A stretch of DNA of 64,000 bases, taken from NCBI RefSeq assembly GCF_020164475.1, contig NZ_JAIQWX010000018.1, positions 1 to 64,000 on the forward strand, given 5' to 3'. Of the stretch, positions 49,995-58,859 are shown in pieces. How positions within the stretch are numbered: the first letter of the stretch is position 1; every line of letters begins with the position of its first letter. Both the position numbers and the translations under genes were made by a program. The stretch is from Pseudomonas sp. REP124 (lineage in GTDB: Bacteria > Pseudomonadota > Gammaproteobacteria > Pseudomonadales > Pseudomonadaceae). The notes under the pieces were generated by a model, which did no database searches, was not told the DNA's origin, and saw nothing but the letters and a program-made list of their open reading frames with translations.

Positions 49995-50350
49995 AGGTTA
50001 TTTCCTTGTTACAGATGAGATTGGTGAACGCAGTGTATGTCAGCAAAGTGCATCCTGCTCACAACCACTGCCTGAAGCGCTTGCCTGCAGTCGACCGGGG
50101 TAGCGTTGAAAAGTTTGAATCGATTGCAAACAGACCTGATTTCCCGGCGTTTTTCTGGCGGGCTCAATGGCAAACCTCTGTGCAGTATTTGAATTGCGTG
50201 GCATTCGCTGATTGAAACCGGGAAACAAGTAAACGTAATTTCCAATTTCACTCGTTAAACATAAGTTTGTTTGAAGTAAAGGCTCTAAACTCTAATTAAT
50301 GGGATCATATTTCGTATGGATTAATCGAAATTGCTGACATTGGTCTCTTT

Positions 50351-50530
50351 ATGGAAGTTATACGATCGGAGTTATCGGTTATAGGTCTTGTACAGGATTC
50401 GTGGATTCCGATCGACGTTTACAGAGTGTTGGCGTTTCCTGATGGTTATACAAAAATTGCACTCTCAACTTTAAAGTCCGCTTTTCAACGAGGTCATGTT
50501 TGTCTGAGCGCAGTTGCGCACTGCAAATAA
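50351..50530 (+). CDS. Possible 59-residue protein of unknown function
   Basis: The frame runs ATG to TAA: MEVIRSELSVIGLVQDSWIP through VYRVLAFPDGYTKIAL to CLSAVAHCK. Amino-acid composition is protein-like, but codons are A/T-rich compared with mscL and radA and no ribosome site is clear. It lies in the 616-bp mscL-radA gap, whose 50220-50480 part is AT-rich. I recognise no family; it may be a small acquired gene or a remnant. The rest of the gap (49995-50350) shows nothing I can support. Confidence 0.3.
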   Translation: MEVIRSELSVIGLVQDSWIPIDVYRVLAFPDGYTKIALSTLKSAFQRGHVCLSAVAHCK

Positions 50531-50610
50531 TCCCCGACAGGGAAGCTGGATCTTTAACCGCTAGCGCTGTTCGGTCTGCGTTATCATCGCGGTTTTTGCC
50601 GGGGGTTCAG

Positions 50611-51978
50611 ATGGCCAAGGCCAAGCGTATGTACGGCTGCACCGAGTGCGGCGCAACCTTCCCCAAGTGGGCCGGCCAGTGCAGCGAATGCGGTGCCTGG
50701 AACACGCTGACCGAAACCATGGTGGAAAGCGGCGGGGCGGCGGCACCGAGCGGACGTACCGGTTGGGCTGGCCAGCAGGCGCAGATCAAGACCCTGGCCG
50801 AAGTCAGCGTCGAGGAAATTCCACGGTTCTCCACCGTATCCAGCGAACTGGACCGGGTGCTGGGAGGCGGTCTGGTCGACGGCTCGGTGGTGCTGATCGG
50901 CGGTGATCCGGGTATCGGCAAATCGACCATTTTGTTGCAAACCCTGTGCAACCTGGCCAAGAGCATGCCGGCGCTTTACGTCACCGGCGAAGAATCCCAG
51001 CAGCAGGTAGCCATGCGCGCCCGGCGCCTGGGCCTGCCGCAGGATCAATTGCGGGTCATGACCGAAACCTGCATCGAAACCATTATTGCCACGGCCCGTC
51101 AGGAAAAGCCCAAGGTCATGGTGATCGACTCGATCCAGACGATTTTTACCGAACAACTGCAATCGGCGCCGGGCGGCGTGTCCCAGGTTCGCGAGAGCGC
51201 GGCCTTGCTGGTGCGCTACGCCAAGCAGAGCGGCACGGCGATTTTCCTGGTCGGCCACGTCACCAAGGAAGGCGCGCTGGCCGGGCCACGCGTACTGGAA
51301 CACATGGTCGATACCGTGCTGTATTTCGAAGGCGAGTCGGACGGGCGCCTGCGCTTGCTGCGGGCGGTGAAAAACCGTTTCGGCGCGGTCAACGAACTGG
51401 GCGTGTTCGGCATGACTGACAAAGGGTTGAAGGAGGTTTCAAACCCGTCGGCGATTTTTCTGACACGTGCTCAGGAAGAAGTACCGGGCAGTGTGGTGAT
51501 GGCGACGTGGGAAGGCACCCGGCCGATGCTGGTGGAAGTGCAGGCGCTGGTGGATGACAGCCACCTGGCCAACCCGCGGCGGGTGACCCTGGGCCTGGAT
51601 CAGAACCGTCTGGCGATGTTGCTGGCGGTCTTGCACCGTCATGGCGGGATTCCCACCCATGACCAGGACGTGTTCCTCAACGTGGTCGGTGGTGTGAAGG
51701 TGCTGGAGACGGCTTCGGACCTGGCATTGATGGCGGCGGTGATGTCGAGTTTGCGCAACCGGCCTTTGCCTCATGATCTGCTGGTGTTCGGTGAAGTCGG
51801 CCTGTCCGGCGAAGTACGACCGGTGCCCAGCGGACAGGAACGCCTGAAGGAAGCCGCCAAGCACGGTTTCAAGCGCGCCATCGTGCCTAAGGGCAATGCG
51901 CCGAAAGAAGCGCCACAAGGCCTGCAGATCATCGCCGTCACGCGCCTCGAACAAGCCCTCGACTCGCTATTCGAATAA
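50611..51978 (+). CDS. radA: DNA repair protein RadA
   Basis: 455 residues from the ATG at 50611; the frame runs further upstream without family sequence. N-terminal zinc finger: YGCTECGATFPKWAGQCSEC. RecA-like core with Walker A IGGDPGIGKSTILLQ, VTGEESQQQVAMRA, Walker B KVMVIDSIQTIF and the RadA-specific KNRFGA. The C-terminal Lon-like domain includes LAVLHRHGGIPTHDQDVFLN. It drives branch migration in recombination repair. Confidence 0.95.
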   Translation: MAKAKRMYGCTECGATFPKWAGQCSECGAWNTLTETMVESGGAAAPSGRTGWAGQQAQIKTLAEVSVEEIPRFSTVSSELDRVLGGGLVDGSVVLIGGDPGIGKSTILLQTLCNLAKSMPALYVTGEESQQQVAMRARRLGLPQDQLRVMTETCIETIIATARQEKPKVMVIDSIQTIFTEQLQSAPGGVSQVRESAALLVRYAKQSGTAIFLVGHVTKEGALAGPRVLEHMVDTVLYFEGESDGRLRLLRAVKNRFGAVNELGVFGMTDKGLKEVSNPSAIFLTRAQEEVPGSVVMATWEGTRPMLVEVQALVDDSHLANPRRVTLGLDQNRLAMLLAVLHRHGGIPTHDQDVFLNVVGGVKVLETASDLALMAAVMSSLRNRPLPHDLLVFGEVGLSGEVRPVPSGQERLKEAAKHGFKRAIVPKGNAPKEAPQGLQIIAVTRLEQALDSLFE

Positions 51979-51995
51979 CCCCCTCTACATGATCG

Positions 51996-52041
51996 TTCCC
52001 ACGCTCCGCGTGGGAATGCAGTCAGGGACGCTCTGCGTCCC
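51996..52041. repeat. Double-hairpin repeat of the GTTCCCACGCTCCGCGTGGGAA type
   Basis: TTCCCACGC-TCC-GCGTGGGAA (51996-52016) is followed by GGGACGC-TCT-GCGTCCC (52025-52041). It is a second class of interspersed palindrome, different from the REP/REPIN sequences, and lies between convergent radA and the PilZ gene. Confidence 0.8.
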
Positions 52042-52072
52042 ATGCTGATAACACGCGTCCCACTCAGACCCT

Positions 52073-52441
52073 TCAGATTTCGATCAGAGCGCCCAATTCC
52101 CGCTCAAGCTCCTGCGGATCCCCCAGATTGAGTTCGATCAACCGCCGCAAACGCTCGATGGATTCCAGGCTGATGTGATGGCAGACAAAGCCCAATTGAC
52201 CATGGTCCTCATGGGTCAACTGCACATCCATTTCAATGTCGACGTCATCGCTCAGATGAATGTCGACGAAAAAGTCCTGCTGCGGATCGCCCAGCCAGGG
52301 TTCGGGCCGCTGGATCAGCAAACCCTTGAGTGACAGGTCGATCAGCTTGACCGGCCAGACGAACTCCCCCTGGCTCAGTTCGGTCCGGGCATCGAATGCG
52401 ATACGTTTGAATTGGCGACGATCGACAGGGTGCTCGCTCAT
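52073..52441 (-). CDS. mapZ: PilZ domain c-di-GMP receptor, MapZ-like
   Basis: 122 residues, a single PilZ domain. The c-di-GMP motif RRQFKRIAFDARTELS supplies the RxxxR arginines, and the second motif is VKLIDLSLKGLLI (D/NxSxxG). The C-terminal LRRLIELNLGDPQELERELG helix closely resembles PA4608 (MapZ), which binds c-di-GMP and then inhibits the CheR1 chemotaxis methyltransferase. Position next to radA and cstA is the same as in P. aeruginosa as I recall. It probably links c-di-GMP to chemotaxis. Confidence 0.88.
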   Translation of the reverse strand: MSEHPVDRRQFKRIAFDARTELSQGEFVWPVKLIDLSLKGLLIQRPEPWLGDPQQDFFVDIHLSDDVDIEMDVQLTHEDHGQLGFVCHHISLESIERLRRLIELNLGDPQELERELGALIEI

Positions 52442-52597
52442 GGCGCTATCCTCTGGATGTTCGCTGACTATAGACCCGTATTGTCGGAACCTGCCAGCCA
52501 GGCCATGGCTCTAGACCAACGTTGGGTATGGCCTTTACCGTCAGGAGAGCTAAACTCCGATGGCTGTCCTTCTGTCCACTCTGGCTGGAATAAAAAA

Positions 52598-54664
52598 ATG
52601 AAAAATAATAATAGCCCGCTACGCCATCTACCCTGGCTGGTGCTGGCAATCCTGGGCGCGTGCGCCCTGGGTGTAGTCGCATTGCGCAGGGGCGAGGCGA
52701 TCAACGCCTTGTGGATTGTGGTCGCTGCCGTGGCCATCTATCTGGTCGCGTACCGCTACTACAGTCTGTTCATCGCTAACAACGTGATGCAACTCGATCC
52801 GCGACGGGCCACCCCCGCCGTGCTCAACAATGATGGTCTGGACTACGTTCCTACCAACAAACACATCCTCTTCGGTCACCACTTCGCGGCCATCGCGGGT
52901 GCTGGTCCCCTGGTCGGTCCGGTTCTGGCGGCGCAAATGGGTTATCTGCCCGGCACGCTCTGGCTGATCGCCGGCGTGGTGCTGGCTGGCGCGGTGCAGG
53001 ACTTCATGGTTCTGTTCCTCTCCACTCGCCGTAACGGCCGTTCGCTTGGCGACATGGTTCGTGAAGAAATGGGCCGCATCCCCGGCACCATCGCGCTGTT
53101 CGGCTGCTTCCTGATCATGATCATCATCCTCGCGGTGCTGGCGCTGATCGTTGTGAAAGCCCTGGCGGAAAGCCCGTGGGGTATTTTCACGGTGATGGCG
53201 ACCATCCCGATCGCGATGTTCATGGGCATCTACATGCGCTACATCCGCCCGGGTCGCATCGGCGAAATCTCGATCATCGGCGTGCTGTTGCTGCTGGGCT
53301 CGATCTGGCTGGGCGGGCAGATCGCCGCTGACCCGGTCTGGGCCAAGGCCTTTACCTTCACCGGTATTCAGATCACCTGGATGCTGATCGGCTACGGTTT
53401 CGTTGCTGCAGTGTTGCCGGTTTGGCTGATCCTGGCACCGCGTGACTACCTGTCGACCTTCCTGAAGATCGGCACCATCGTCGCCCTGGCGATCGGCATT
53501 CTGGTCACCATGCCCGAGCTGAAAATGCCGGCCCTGACCCAGTTCGTCGACGGCACTGGCCCTGTGTGGAAGGGCGGTCTGTTCCCGTTCCTGTTCATCA
53601 CCATCGCCTGTGGCGCCGTGTCCGGCTTCCACGCGCTGATCTCTTCCGGTACCACGCCAAAACTGCTCGATAACGAAGTGAACGCCCGTTACATCGGTTA
53701 CGGCGGCATGCTCATGGAGTCCTTCGTGGCGATCATGGCGATGGTCGCCGCTTCGGTGATCGAGCCAGGCGTGTACTTCGCCATGAACAGTCCGGCGGCA
53801 GTGGTCGGCAGCGATGTCGCCTCGGTGGCAGCGGCGGTCAGCAACTGGGGCTTTGCAATCACCCCCGAAGCACTGCAGGCCGTGGCCCATGACATCGGTG
53901 AAACCACCATCCTGGCCCGTGCCGGCGGTGCGCCGACCCTGGCGGTCGGTATCGCGCAGATCCTGCACAGTGTGCTGCCTGGTGAAAACACCATGGCGTT
54001 CTGGTACCACTTCGCGATCCTGTTTGAAGCGCTGTTCATCCTGACTGCGGTCGACGCCGGTACCCGTGCCGGTCGTTTCATGCTGCAGGATCTGCTGGGC
54101 TCATTCGTACCGGCGCTCAAACGTACCGAATCCTGGACCGCCAACCTTATCGCCACCGCTGGCTGCGTGGCCATGTGGGGCTGGTTGCTGTATCAGGGCG
54201 TAATCGATCCGCTGGGTGGTATCAACACCTTGTGGCCGCTGTTCGGTATCTCCAACCAGATGCTGGCGGGTATCGCACTGATGCTCGGCACCGTGGTCCT
54301 GATCAAAATGAAGCGCCAGCGTTATGTCTGGGTGACCATGCTGCCAGCGGTATGGCTGCTGATCTGCACCACCACGGCCGGTTTCATCAAGCTGTTCGAC
54401 GCCAACCCGGCGATCGGCTTCCTGTCGCTGGCCAAGAAATACAGCGATGCTTTGGCCAACGGCCAGATCCTCGCCCCGGCCAAGGACATCACGCAGATGC
54501 AGCACGTGATTTTCAACGCTTACACCAACGCTACGCTCACTGCACTGTTCCTGTTCGTGGTCTTCAGCATCCTGTTCTATGCACTCAAGGTCGGCATTGC
54601 CTCCTGGGGTAAAAAAGAGCGTACGGATAAAGAAGCACCATTCCAGGCACTGCCGGATGCGTGA
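52598..54664 (+). CDS. cstA: CstA-family peptide/pyruvate transporter
   Basis: 688 residues with 16-18 membrane segments. CstA signatures: [100 protein letters not shown]. The start at 52598 follows GGCTGGAATA; a longer frame from 52412 runs through the divergent mapZ promoter and is rejected. It imports pyruvate or peptides during carbon limitation. The YjiX gene follows 14 bp later. Confidence 0.93.
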   Translation: MKNNNSPLRHLPWLVLAILGACALGVVALRRGEAINALWIVVAAVAIYLVAYRYYSLFIANNVMQLDPRRATPAVLNNDGLDYVPTNKHILFGHHFAAIAGAGPLVGPVLAAQMGYLPGTLWLIAGVVLAGAVQDFMVLFLSTRRNGRSLGDMVREEMGRIPGTIALFGCFLIMIIILAVLALIVVKALAESPWGIFTVMATIPIAMFMGIYMRYIRPGRIGEISIIGVLLLLGSIWLGGQIAADPVWAKAFTFTGIQITWMLIGYGFVAAVLPVWLILAPRDYLSTFLKIGTIVALAIGILVTMPELKMPALTQFVDGTGPVWKGGLFPFLFITIACGAVSGFHALISSGTTPKLLDNEVNARYIGYGGMLMESFVAIMAMVAASVIEPGVYFAMNSPAAVVGSDVASVAAAVSNWGFAITPEALQAVAHDIGETTILARAGGAPTLAVGIAQILHSVLPGENTMAFWYHFAILFEALFILTAVDAGTRAGRFMLQDLLGSFVPALKRTESWTANLIATAGCVAMWGWLLYQGVIDPLGGINTLWPLFGISNQMLAGIALMLGTVVLIKMKRQRYVWVTMLPAVWLLICTTTAGFIKLFDANPAIGFLSLAKKYSDALANGQILAPAKDITQMQHVIFNAYTNATLTALFLFVVFSILFYALKVGIASWGKKERTDKEAPFQALPDA

Positions 54665-54678
54665 TCGAGGAGTGCAGC

Positions 54679-54876
54679 ATGTTCAATGACTTGAGTCGCC
54701 TCGGTAAGTACCTCGGTCAGGCCGCGCGCCTGATGGTCGGCATGCCCGACTACGACAACTACGTCGAGCACATGCAAAACAAACACCCGGATAAACCGGT
54801 GATGAGCTATGAGGCGTTCTTCCGGGAGCGCCAGGAAGCCCGTTACGGTGGCAAGGGTGGGCCGAAGTGCTGTTGA
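54679..54876 (+). CDS. yjiX: YbdD/YjiX family protein (CstA partner)
   Basis: 65 residues: [20 protein letters not shown] then [20 protein letters not shown] and ending GGPKCC. The family always travels with cstA-type genes and is needed for pyruvate uptake by CstA in E. coli. GAGGAG lies upstream of the ATG at 54679. Part of the cstA-yjiX operon, with yjiA beyond a REPIN. Confidence 0.92.
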   Translation: MFNDLSRLGKYLGQAARLMVGMPDYDNYVEHMQNKHPDKPVMSYEAFFRERQEARYGGKGGPKCC

Positions 54877-54903
54877 TTCAGCGCGAAGGTTGACGCAATA
54901 CCC

Positions 54904-54993
54904 TGTGGGAGCGGGCTTGCTCGCGAAAGCGGTGTGTCATTCAGCATTCATGTCGACTGACACGACCTCTTCGCGAGCAAGCCCGCTCCCACA
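54904..54993. repeat. REPIN between yjiX and yjiA
   Basis: TGTGGGAGCGGGCTTGCTCG at 54904 is inverted to end at 54993. It interrupts an otherwise likely operon. Confidence 0.9.
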
Positions 54994-55039
54994 TTTGTTT
55001 TGTGTTTGTCTTTAAATTTCATGCGACAGGAGATTCACC

Positions 55040-56011
55040 GTGTCCTCTCCCATCCCGGTCACGATCCTCAGCGGCTTCCTCGGCGCCGGCAAGACCACGC
55101 TGTTGCGCCATCTGCTCAAGGCCGAGCACGGCCTGAAGATTGCCGTGATCGAAAACGAATTCAGCGACGCCGGCATCGACACCCAGTTGCTGGGCGAAGA
55201 ACCGGTGCAAGTGATGACGCTGTCCAACGGCTGCGTCTGCTGCACCATCCACACCGACCTGACCAAGGCCCTGTACCTGCTGCTCGAACGCCTGGACAGC
55301 GGTGAAATTGCCTTCGACCGTCTGGTGATCGAATGCACCGGGCTTGCCGACCCGGCGCCGGTGGCGCAAACCTTCTTTATCGACGAAGAGCTGCGTGAGC
55401 GTTACATCCTCGATGGCATCATCACCCTGGTGGACGCGGCGCATGCCGAGCAGCACCTGACCCAAACTATCGCCCAGGCGCAGATCGGTTTCGCCGACCG
55501 TTTGCTGGTGAGCAAGCGCGACCTGGTGGACGAGTCGGCGTTCAATGCCCTGAGCGAGCGCCTGACCCGCATCAACCGCCGCGCGCCCATTCGCGTGGTA
55601 GATCACGGCCAGATCGATCTGGCGGAAATGCTCGATGTGCGCGGTTTCAATCTCAATGCCGACCTGGGCGGCGGAGTGAGCTTGCGTCCGGTCAGTGCGG
55701 CGCCTTCCATCGACCGCATTTCCAGCCTGGTGCTGCGCACCGACAAGCCGCTGGATATCGACAAGCTCAGCGAGTTCATGAACGAGTTGCTGGAGGATCA
55801 TGGCAAGCAGCTGCTGCGCTACAAGGGCGTGTTGAACATCCTGGGCGAACCGCGCCGCATGGTGTTTCAGGGCGTGCTGAAGCTGTACGGTTTCGATTGG
55901 GATACCGAATGGGCCGAAGGCGAGCCGCGGGAAAGCGTGATCGTGTTCATCGCCGATGATTTGCCGGAAGAGAAGATCCGTGAGGGGTTCGCGAGAGTCG
56001 CGGCGGATTGA
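55040..56011 (+). CDS. yjiA: CobW/COG0523 GTPase, YjiA-like metal chaperone
   Basis: 323 residues. Walker A LSGFLGAGKTTLLRHLL, Glu-rich metal segment ENEFSDAGIDTQLL, CxCC motif SNGCVCCTIHTDL, switch ECTGLADPAPVAQ, base recognition SKRDLVDE. The CobW C-terminal domain starts near residue 235. It delivers zinc or another metal with GTP hydrolysis in the cytoplasm. The start is GTG with CAGGAGA upstream. It belongs to the cstA-yjiX-yjiA arrangement. Confidence 0.92.
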   Translation: MSSPIPVTILSGFLGAGKTTLLRHLLKAEHGLKIAVIENEFSDAGIDTQLLGEEPVQVMTLSNGCVCCTIHTDLTKALYLLLERLDSGEIAFDRLVIECTGLADPAPVAQTFFIDEELRERYILDGIITLVDAAHAEQHLTQTIAQAQIGFADRLLVSKRDLVDESAFNALSERLTRINRRAPIRVVDHGQIDLAEMLDVRGFNLNADLGGGVSLRPVSAAPSIDRISSLVLRTDKPLDIDKLSEFMNELLEDHGKQLLRYKGVLNILGEPRRMVFQGVLKLYGFDWDTEWAEGEPRESVIVFIADDLPEEKIREGFARVAAD

Positions 56012-56071
56012 GCAGGGCGGAGGCGGGCGAGAGCGTCGCTCATTGCCCGCCGGAGGCTGAAACCTGACGCA

Positions 56072-56635
56072 TCAGACTTCGTCAGGATGATTGATGTAAG
56101 GTGCGTTTCTTTGAAGAATGTTCAGTTTGAAGGACAAGGGTGTTCCACCTTTGTCCCCTATATAAGTGTGTCCGGAATCATGGACGTTGTGAGCGTGAAT
56201 CAATCCCGAGTTCTTGACTTGTAGAAAGATGGTTGTCGTATCTTCCTCAATGCAGTCGAGGTTGATCGGGCAGTGGTCTTTGTTGATTAAGTTAAATGTT
56301 GATGACTCTTCCGAGCGAAGTGCGCCAATCTTGCCTTTATCACTGCCAAGGCATTTTCCGTAATATTGTCCTGGCGTTCTTATGTAGAGGGTATAGCCGT
56401 GAGAGGTATGCCTGAAATATATCGTTAGTAAGTCAATGGGGTCGGCTGAAGTGTGGGTGCGAAGTGCCAGGAAGTGGGAGTGATCTATTCTTGGTGGCCG
56501 TCCTGTGAAAACTCCTCCACTGAACAAGGGCTTCGCTACATAGACCGGTCCGCCGTTGAAGGCTTCGAGAAAATGCAGTTGTCTATCGTCGACGCTCAGG
56601 TTCGCGATGAACGATTTCTGTCGATCCGTGCTCAT
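56072..56635 (-). CDS. Unknown protein, paralog of the upstream gene (A)
   Basis: 187 residues: MSTDRQKSFIANLSVDDRQL opening, then FLALRTHTSADPIDLLTIYF, STFNLINKDHCPINLDCIEE and TPLSFKLNILQRNAPY near the end. No signal peptide or membrane helix; beta-rich appearance. It aligns in order with the adjacent gene (KSFIANLS with RSFVATIS, TFNLINKDHCPINLD with TYNLLDQQGRIITLD, LSFKLNILQRNA with LDFRLNIISRGA). Lower GC than neighbours, so likely acquired. I recognise no family; a beta-trefoil-like or lectin-like fold is possible but unproven. Probably an operon with the upstream paralog. Confidence 0.7.
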   Translation of the reverse strand: MSTDRQKSFIANLSVDDRQLHFLEAFNGGPVYVAKPLFSGGVFTGRPPRIDHSHFLALRTHTSADPIDLLTIYFRHTSHGYTLYIRTPGQYYGKCLGSDKGKIGALRSEESSTFNLINKDHCPINLDCIEEDTTTIFLQVKNSGLIHAHNVHDSGHTYIGDKGGTPLSFKLNILQRNAPYINHPDEV

Positions 56636-56657
56636 GATTGGCTCCTTGCCAAGATGA

Positions 56658-57188
56658 TCAAGCCGCGCCGCGACTGATGATATTAAGTCGGAAATCCAGG
56701 GGCTCCGAGCGGTGCGACTCCGTGCAGACGAGGCCGCCGACCCTGGTTTTGCCCCGCACGCTCAAGGTTTTTCCACCTCTGGTCTGAATCCTGATCTGAG
56801 GCTTGTCGTTGCTGAATTGGTCGAGGGTAATGATTCGCCCTTGCTGGTCGAGCAGGTTGTAGGTGGTTTGTCCGTCATCGGGCTTGAAGGCGCCAATGAA
56901 ATCCTTGTCTTCATTGCTCAATGCCTGACGGTGGTAGAGGCCATTGGTAAGAAGATAGATGGAGTAGTAGTCTTCAATGCAATAAAAGTAAAACTTTAGT
57001 TGATCGGGCGGCGCGATTCCCATTACACATAGATTGGTAGAAGCGTTCATGTTGGCTTCAAATGACCACACGTCGTAATCCAGTTTTCTGATGTGCATGG
57101 TCTTGCCGTAGGTCAATCTGGGTAGATGCAAGTTTCCATGGTTGGTACTTATAGTGGCGACAAAAGAACGTTCTTTGTTGTGGCTCAT
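56658..57188 (-). CDS. Unknown protein, paralog of the downstream gene (B)
   Basis: 176 residues: MSHNKERSFVATISTNHGNL opening, PPDQLKFYFYCIEDYYSIYL, TTYNLLDQQGRIITLDQF and EPLDFRLNIISRGAA. No signal peptide. Residue order and motifs match the downstream protein throughout, indicating a tandem duplication. GC is lower than in flanking core genes, and a 213-bp AT-rich gap with the glyA terminator lies upstream. Function unknown. Confidence 0.7.
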   Translation of the reverse strand: MSHNKERSFVATISTNHGNLHLPRLTYGKTMHIRKLDYDVWSFEANMNASTNLCVMGIAPPDQLKFYFYCIEDYYSIYLLTNGLYHRQALSNEDKDFIGAFKPDDGQTTYNLLDQQGRIITLDQFSNDKPQIRIQTRGGKTLSVRGKTRVGGLVCTESHRSEPLDFRLNIISRGAA

Positions 57189-57356
57189 AGGGTCAATTCC
57201 ATTTGATTGAGTTCGTTGCTATAGGTAGTTGGTGCCTCGCTGTTTATCAAGCTAGCAGCAATGAAGTTGAAGTGAGATGGTGTTTTAATAAATTGATGTT
57301 TCTGAAGTTGCTGTTCAGATCGTTAACATTGTTTTGCAAGTAACCGAATTTCGGGC

Positions 57357-57389
57357 AAAAAAATCCCGGCCACTGGGCCGGGATTTTTT
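57357..57389. terminator. Bidirectional terminator next to glyA
   Basis: ATCCCGGCC (57363-57371) and GGCCGGGAT (57376-57384) with loop ACTG are flanked by A7 on the left and T6 on the right. It ends glyA transcription on the minus strand. Confidence 0.9.
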
Positions 57390-57401
57390 ATTGCTCTGCT
57401 A

Positions 57402-58655
57402 TCAGGCGCCGTACACCGGCAGCTTCTTGCAGATGGCTTTGACTTTCTCACGAACGGCGTCGATCACCGCTTCGTTGTTCAGGTCAGCCAGGATGTCGCA
57501 GATCCAGCCGGCCAGTTCCTTGCACTCGGCTTCCTTGAAGCCACGAGTGGTCACGGCCGGAGTACCGAAGCGCAGGCCGGAAGTGACGAACGGGGAGCGT
57601 GGGTCGTTTGGCACGGAGTTCTTGTTCACGGTGATGAAAGCCTTGCCCAGAGCGGCGTCGGCATCTTTACCGGAGATTTCCTGCTTGATCAGCGACAGCA
57701 GGAACAGGTGGTTCTCAGTACCGCCGGAAACCACGTCGAAACCGCGCTCGATGAACACGCTGGCCATGGCCTGGGCGTTTTTCACCACTTGTTGCTGGTA
57801 AGCCTTGAACTCAGGCTGCAGCGCTTCCTTGAAGCAGATCGCCTTGGCAGCGATCACGTGCTCCAGCGGGCCGCCCTGGGCGCCCGGGAATACCGCGGAG
57901 TTCAGCTTCTTCTCGATGTCGGCGTTGGCGCGAGCCAGGATCAGGCCGCCACGTGGACCGCGCAGGGTCTTGTGAGTGGTGGTGGTCACGACGTCGGCGA
58001 ACGGAACCGGGTTCGGGTAGACACCGGCGGCAACCAGGCCAGCCACGTGGGCCATGTCGACGAACAGGTAGGCACCGACCTTGTCAGCGATGGCGCGGAA
58101 GCGTGGGAAGTCCAGGACCTGCGAGTAGGCAGAGAAACCGGCCACGATCATTTTCGGCTTGTTTTCTACAGCCAGACGCTCGACTTCGTCGTAGTCGATC
58201 AGGCCGTTGGCGTCGATGCCGTACTGGATGGCGTTGTACAGCTTGCCCGAAGACGAAACGGTGGCGCCGTGGGTCAGGTGACCGCCGTGGGCCAGGCTCA
58301 TGCCCAGGATGGTGTCGCCAGCCGACAGCAGGGCCAGGTAAACGGCGCTGTTGGCTTGCGAGCCGGCGTGCGGCTGAACGTTGGCGTAATCAGCGCCGAA
58401 CAGTTCTTTTGCACGGTCGATAGCCAGTTGCTCAACGACGTCGACGTACTCGCAACCACCGTAGTAGCGCTTGCCCGGGTAGCCTTCGGCGTACTTGTTG
58501 GTCAGTACCGAGCCTTGAGCTTCCATCACCGCAGGGCTGGTGTAGTTTTCCGAAGCGATCAGCTCAATGTGCTCTTCCTGGCGCTGAGCTTCTTGCTCCA
58601 TGGCGGCAAAGAGATCGGCGTCGTACTTGGCAATAGTCAAATCACGGCTGAACAT
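57402..58655 (-). CDS. glyA: Serine hydroxymethyltransferase
   Basis: 417 residues from the ATG at 58655 (GAGGA upstream). Features: [60 protein letters not shown] and the PLP-lysine in [14 protein letters not shown]. It interconverts serine and glycine with tetrahydrofolate. Pseudomonads have more than one glyA; this is the copy that neighbours morA. It is closed by a strong terminator. Confidence 0.97.
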   Translation of the reverse strand: MFSRDLTIAKYDADLFAAMEQEAQRQEEHIELIASENYTSPAVMEAQGSVLTNKYAEGYPGKRYYGGCEYVDVVEQLAIDRAKELFGADYANVQPHAGSQANSAVYLALLSAGDTILGMSLAHGGHLTHGATVSSSGKLYNAIQYGIDANGLIDYDEVERLAVENKPKMIVAGFSAYSQVLDFPRFRAIADKVGAYLFVDMAHVAGLVAAGVYPNPVPFADVVTTTTHKTLRGPRGGLILARANADIEKKLNSAVFPGAQGGPLEHVIAAKAICFKEALQPEFKAYQQQVVKNAQAMASVFIERGFDVVSGGTENHLFLLSLIKQEISGKDADAALGKAFITVNKNSVPNDPRSPFVTSGLRFGTPAVTTRGFKEAECKELAGWICDILADLNNEAVIDAVREKVKAICKKLPVYGA

Positions 58656-58787
58656 GGCGGTCCTCAAGGATCGGGGGCGGAAAAGGGGGGCATTCTACCC
58701 CAACGGGTTTTGGAAGGCATATGAAAGGACGTCATGTCGCAGACAAGTGGGCTTCATGAGGGGATATGCGGCGTTCAGGCGTGCATT

Positions 58788-58851
58788 ATCGCGAGCAGGC
58801 TCGCTCCCACAGGGTACGCATTTCCAATGTGGGAGCGAGCCCGCTCGCGAT
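58788..58851. repeat. REP pair
   Basis: ATCGCGAGCAGGCTCGCTCC (58788) and GTGGGAGCGAGCCCGCTCGC ending at 58851 with a spacer of about 20 bp, between morA and glyA. Confidence 0.85.
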
Positions 58852-58859
58852 GAGGGCCT

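Noticed and set aside
50006-50251. ORFs on both strands between mscL and radA
   Set aside because: Neither has a ribosome site or a recognisable sequence; they overlap each other.
51996-52041. Tandem hairpins considered as a CRISPR repeat unit
   Set aside because: Only one pair is present, without spacer-repeat periodicity; it matches the interspersed palindromic repeat class.
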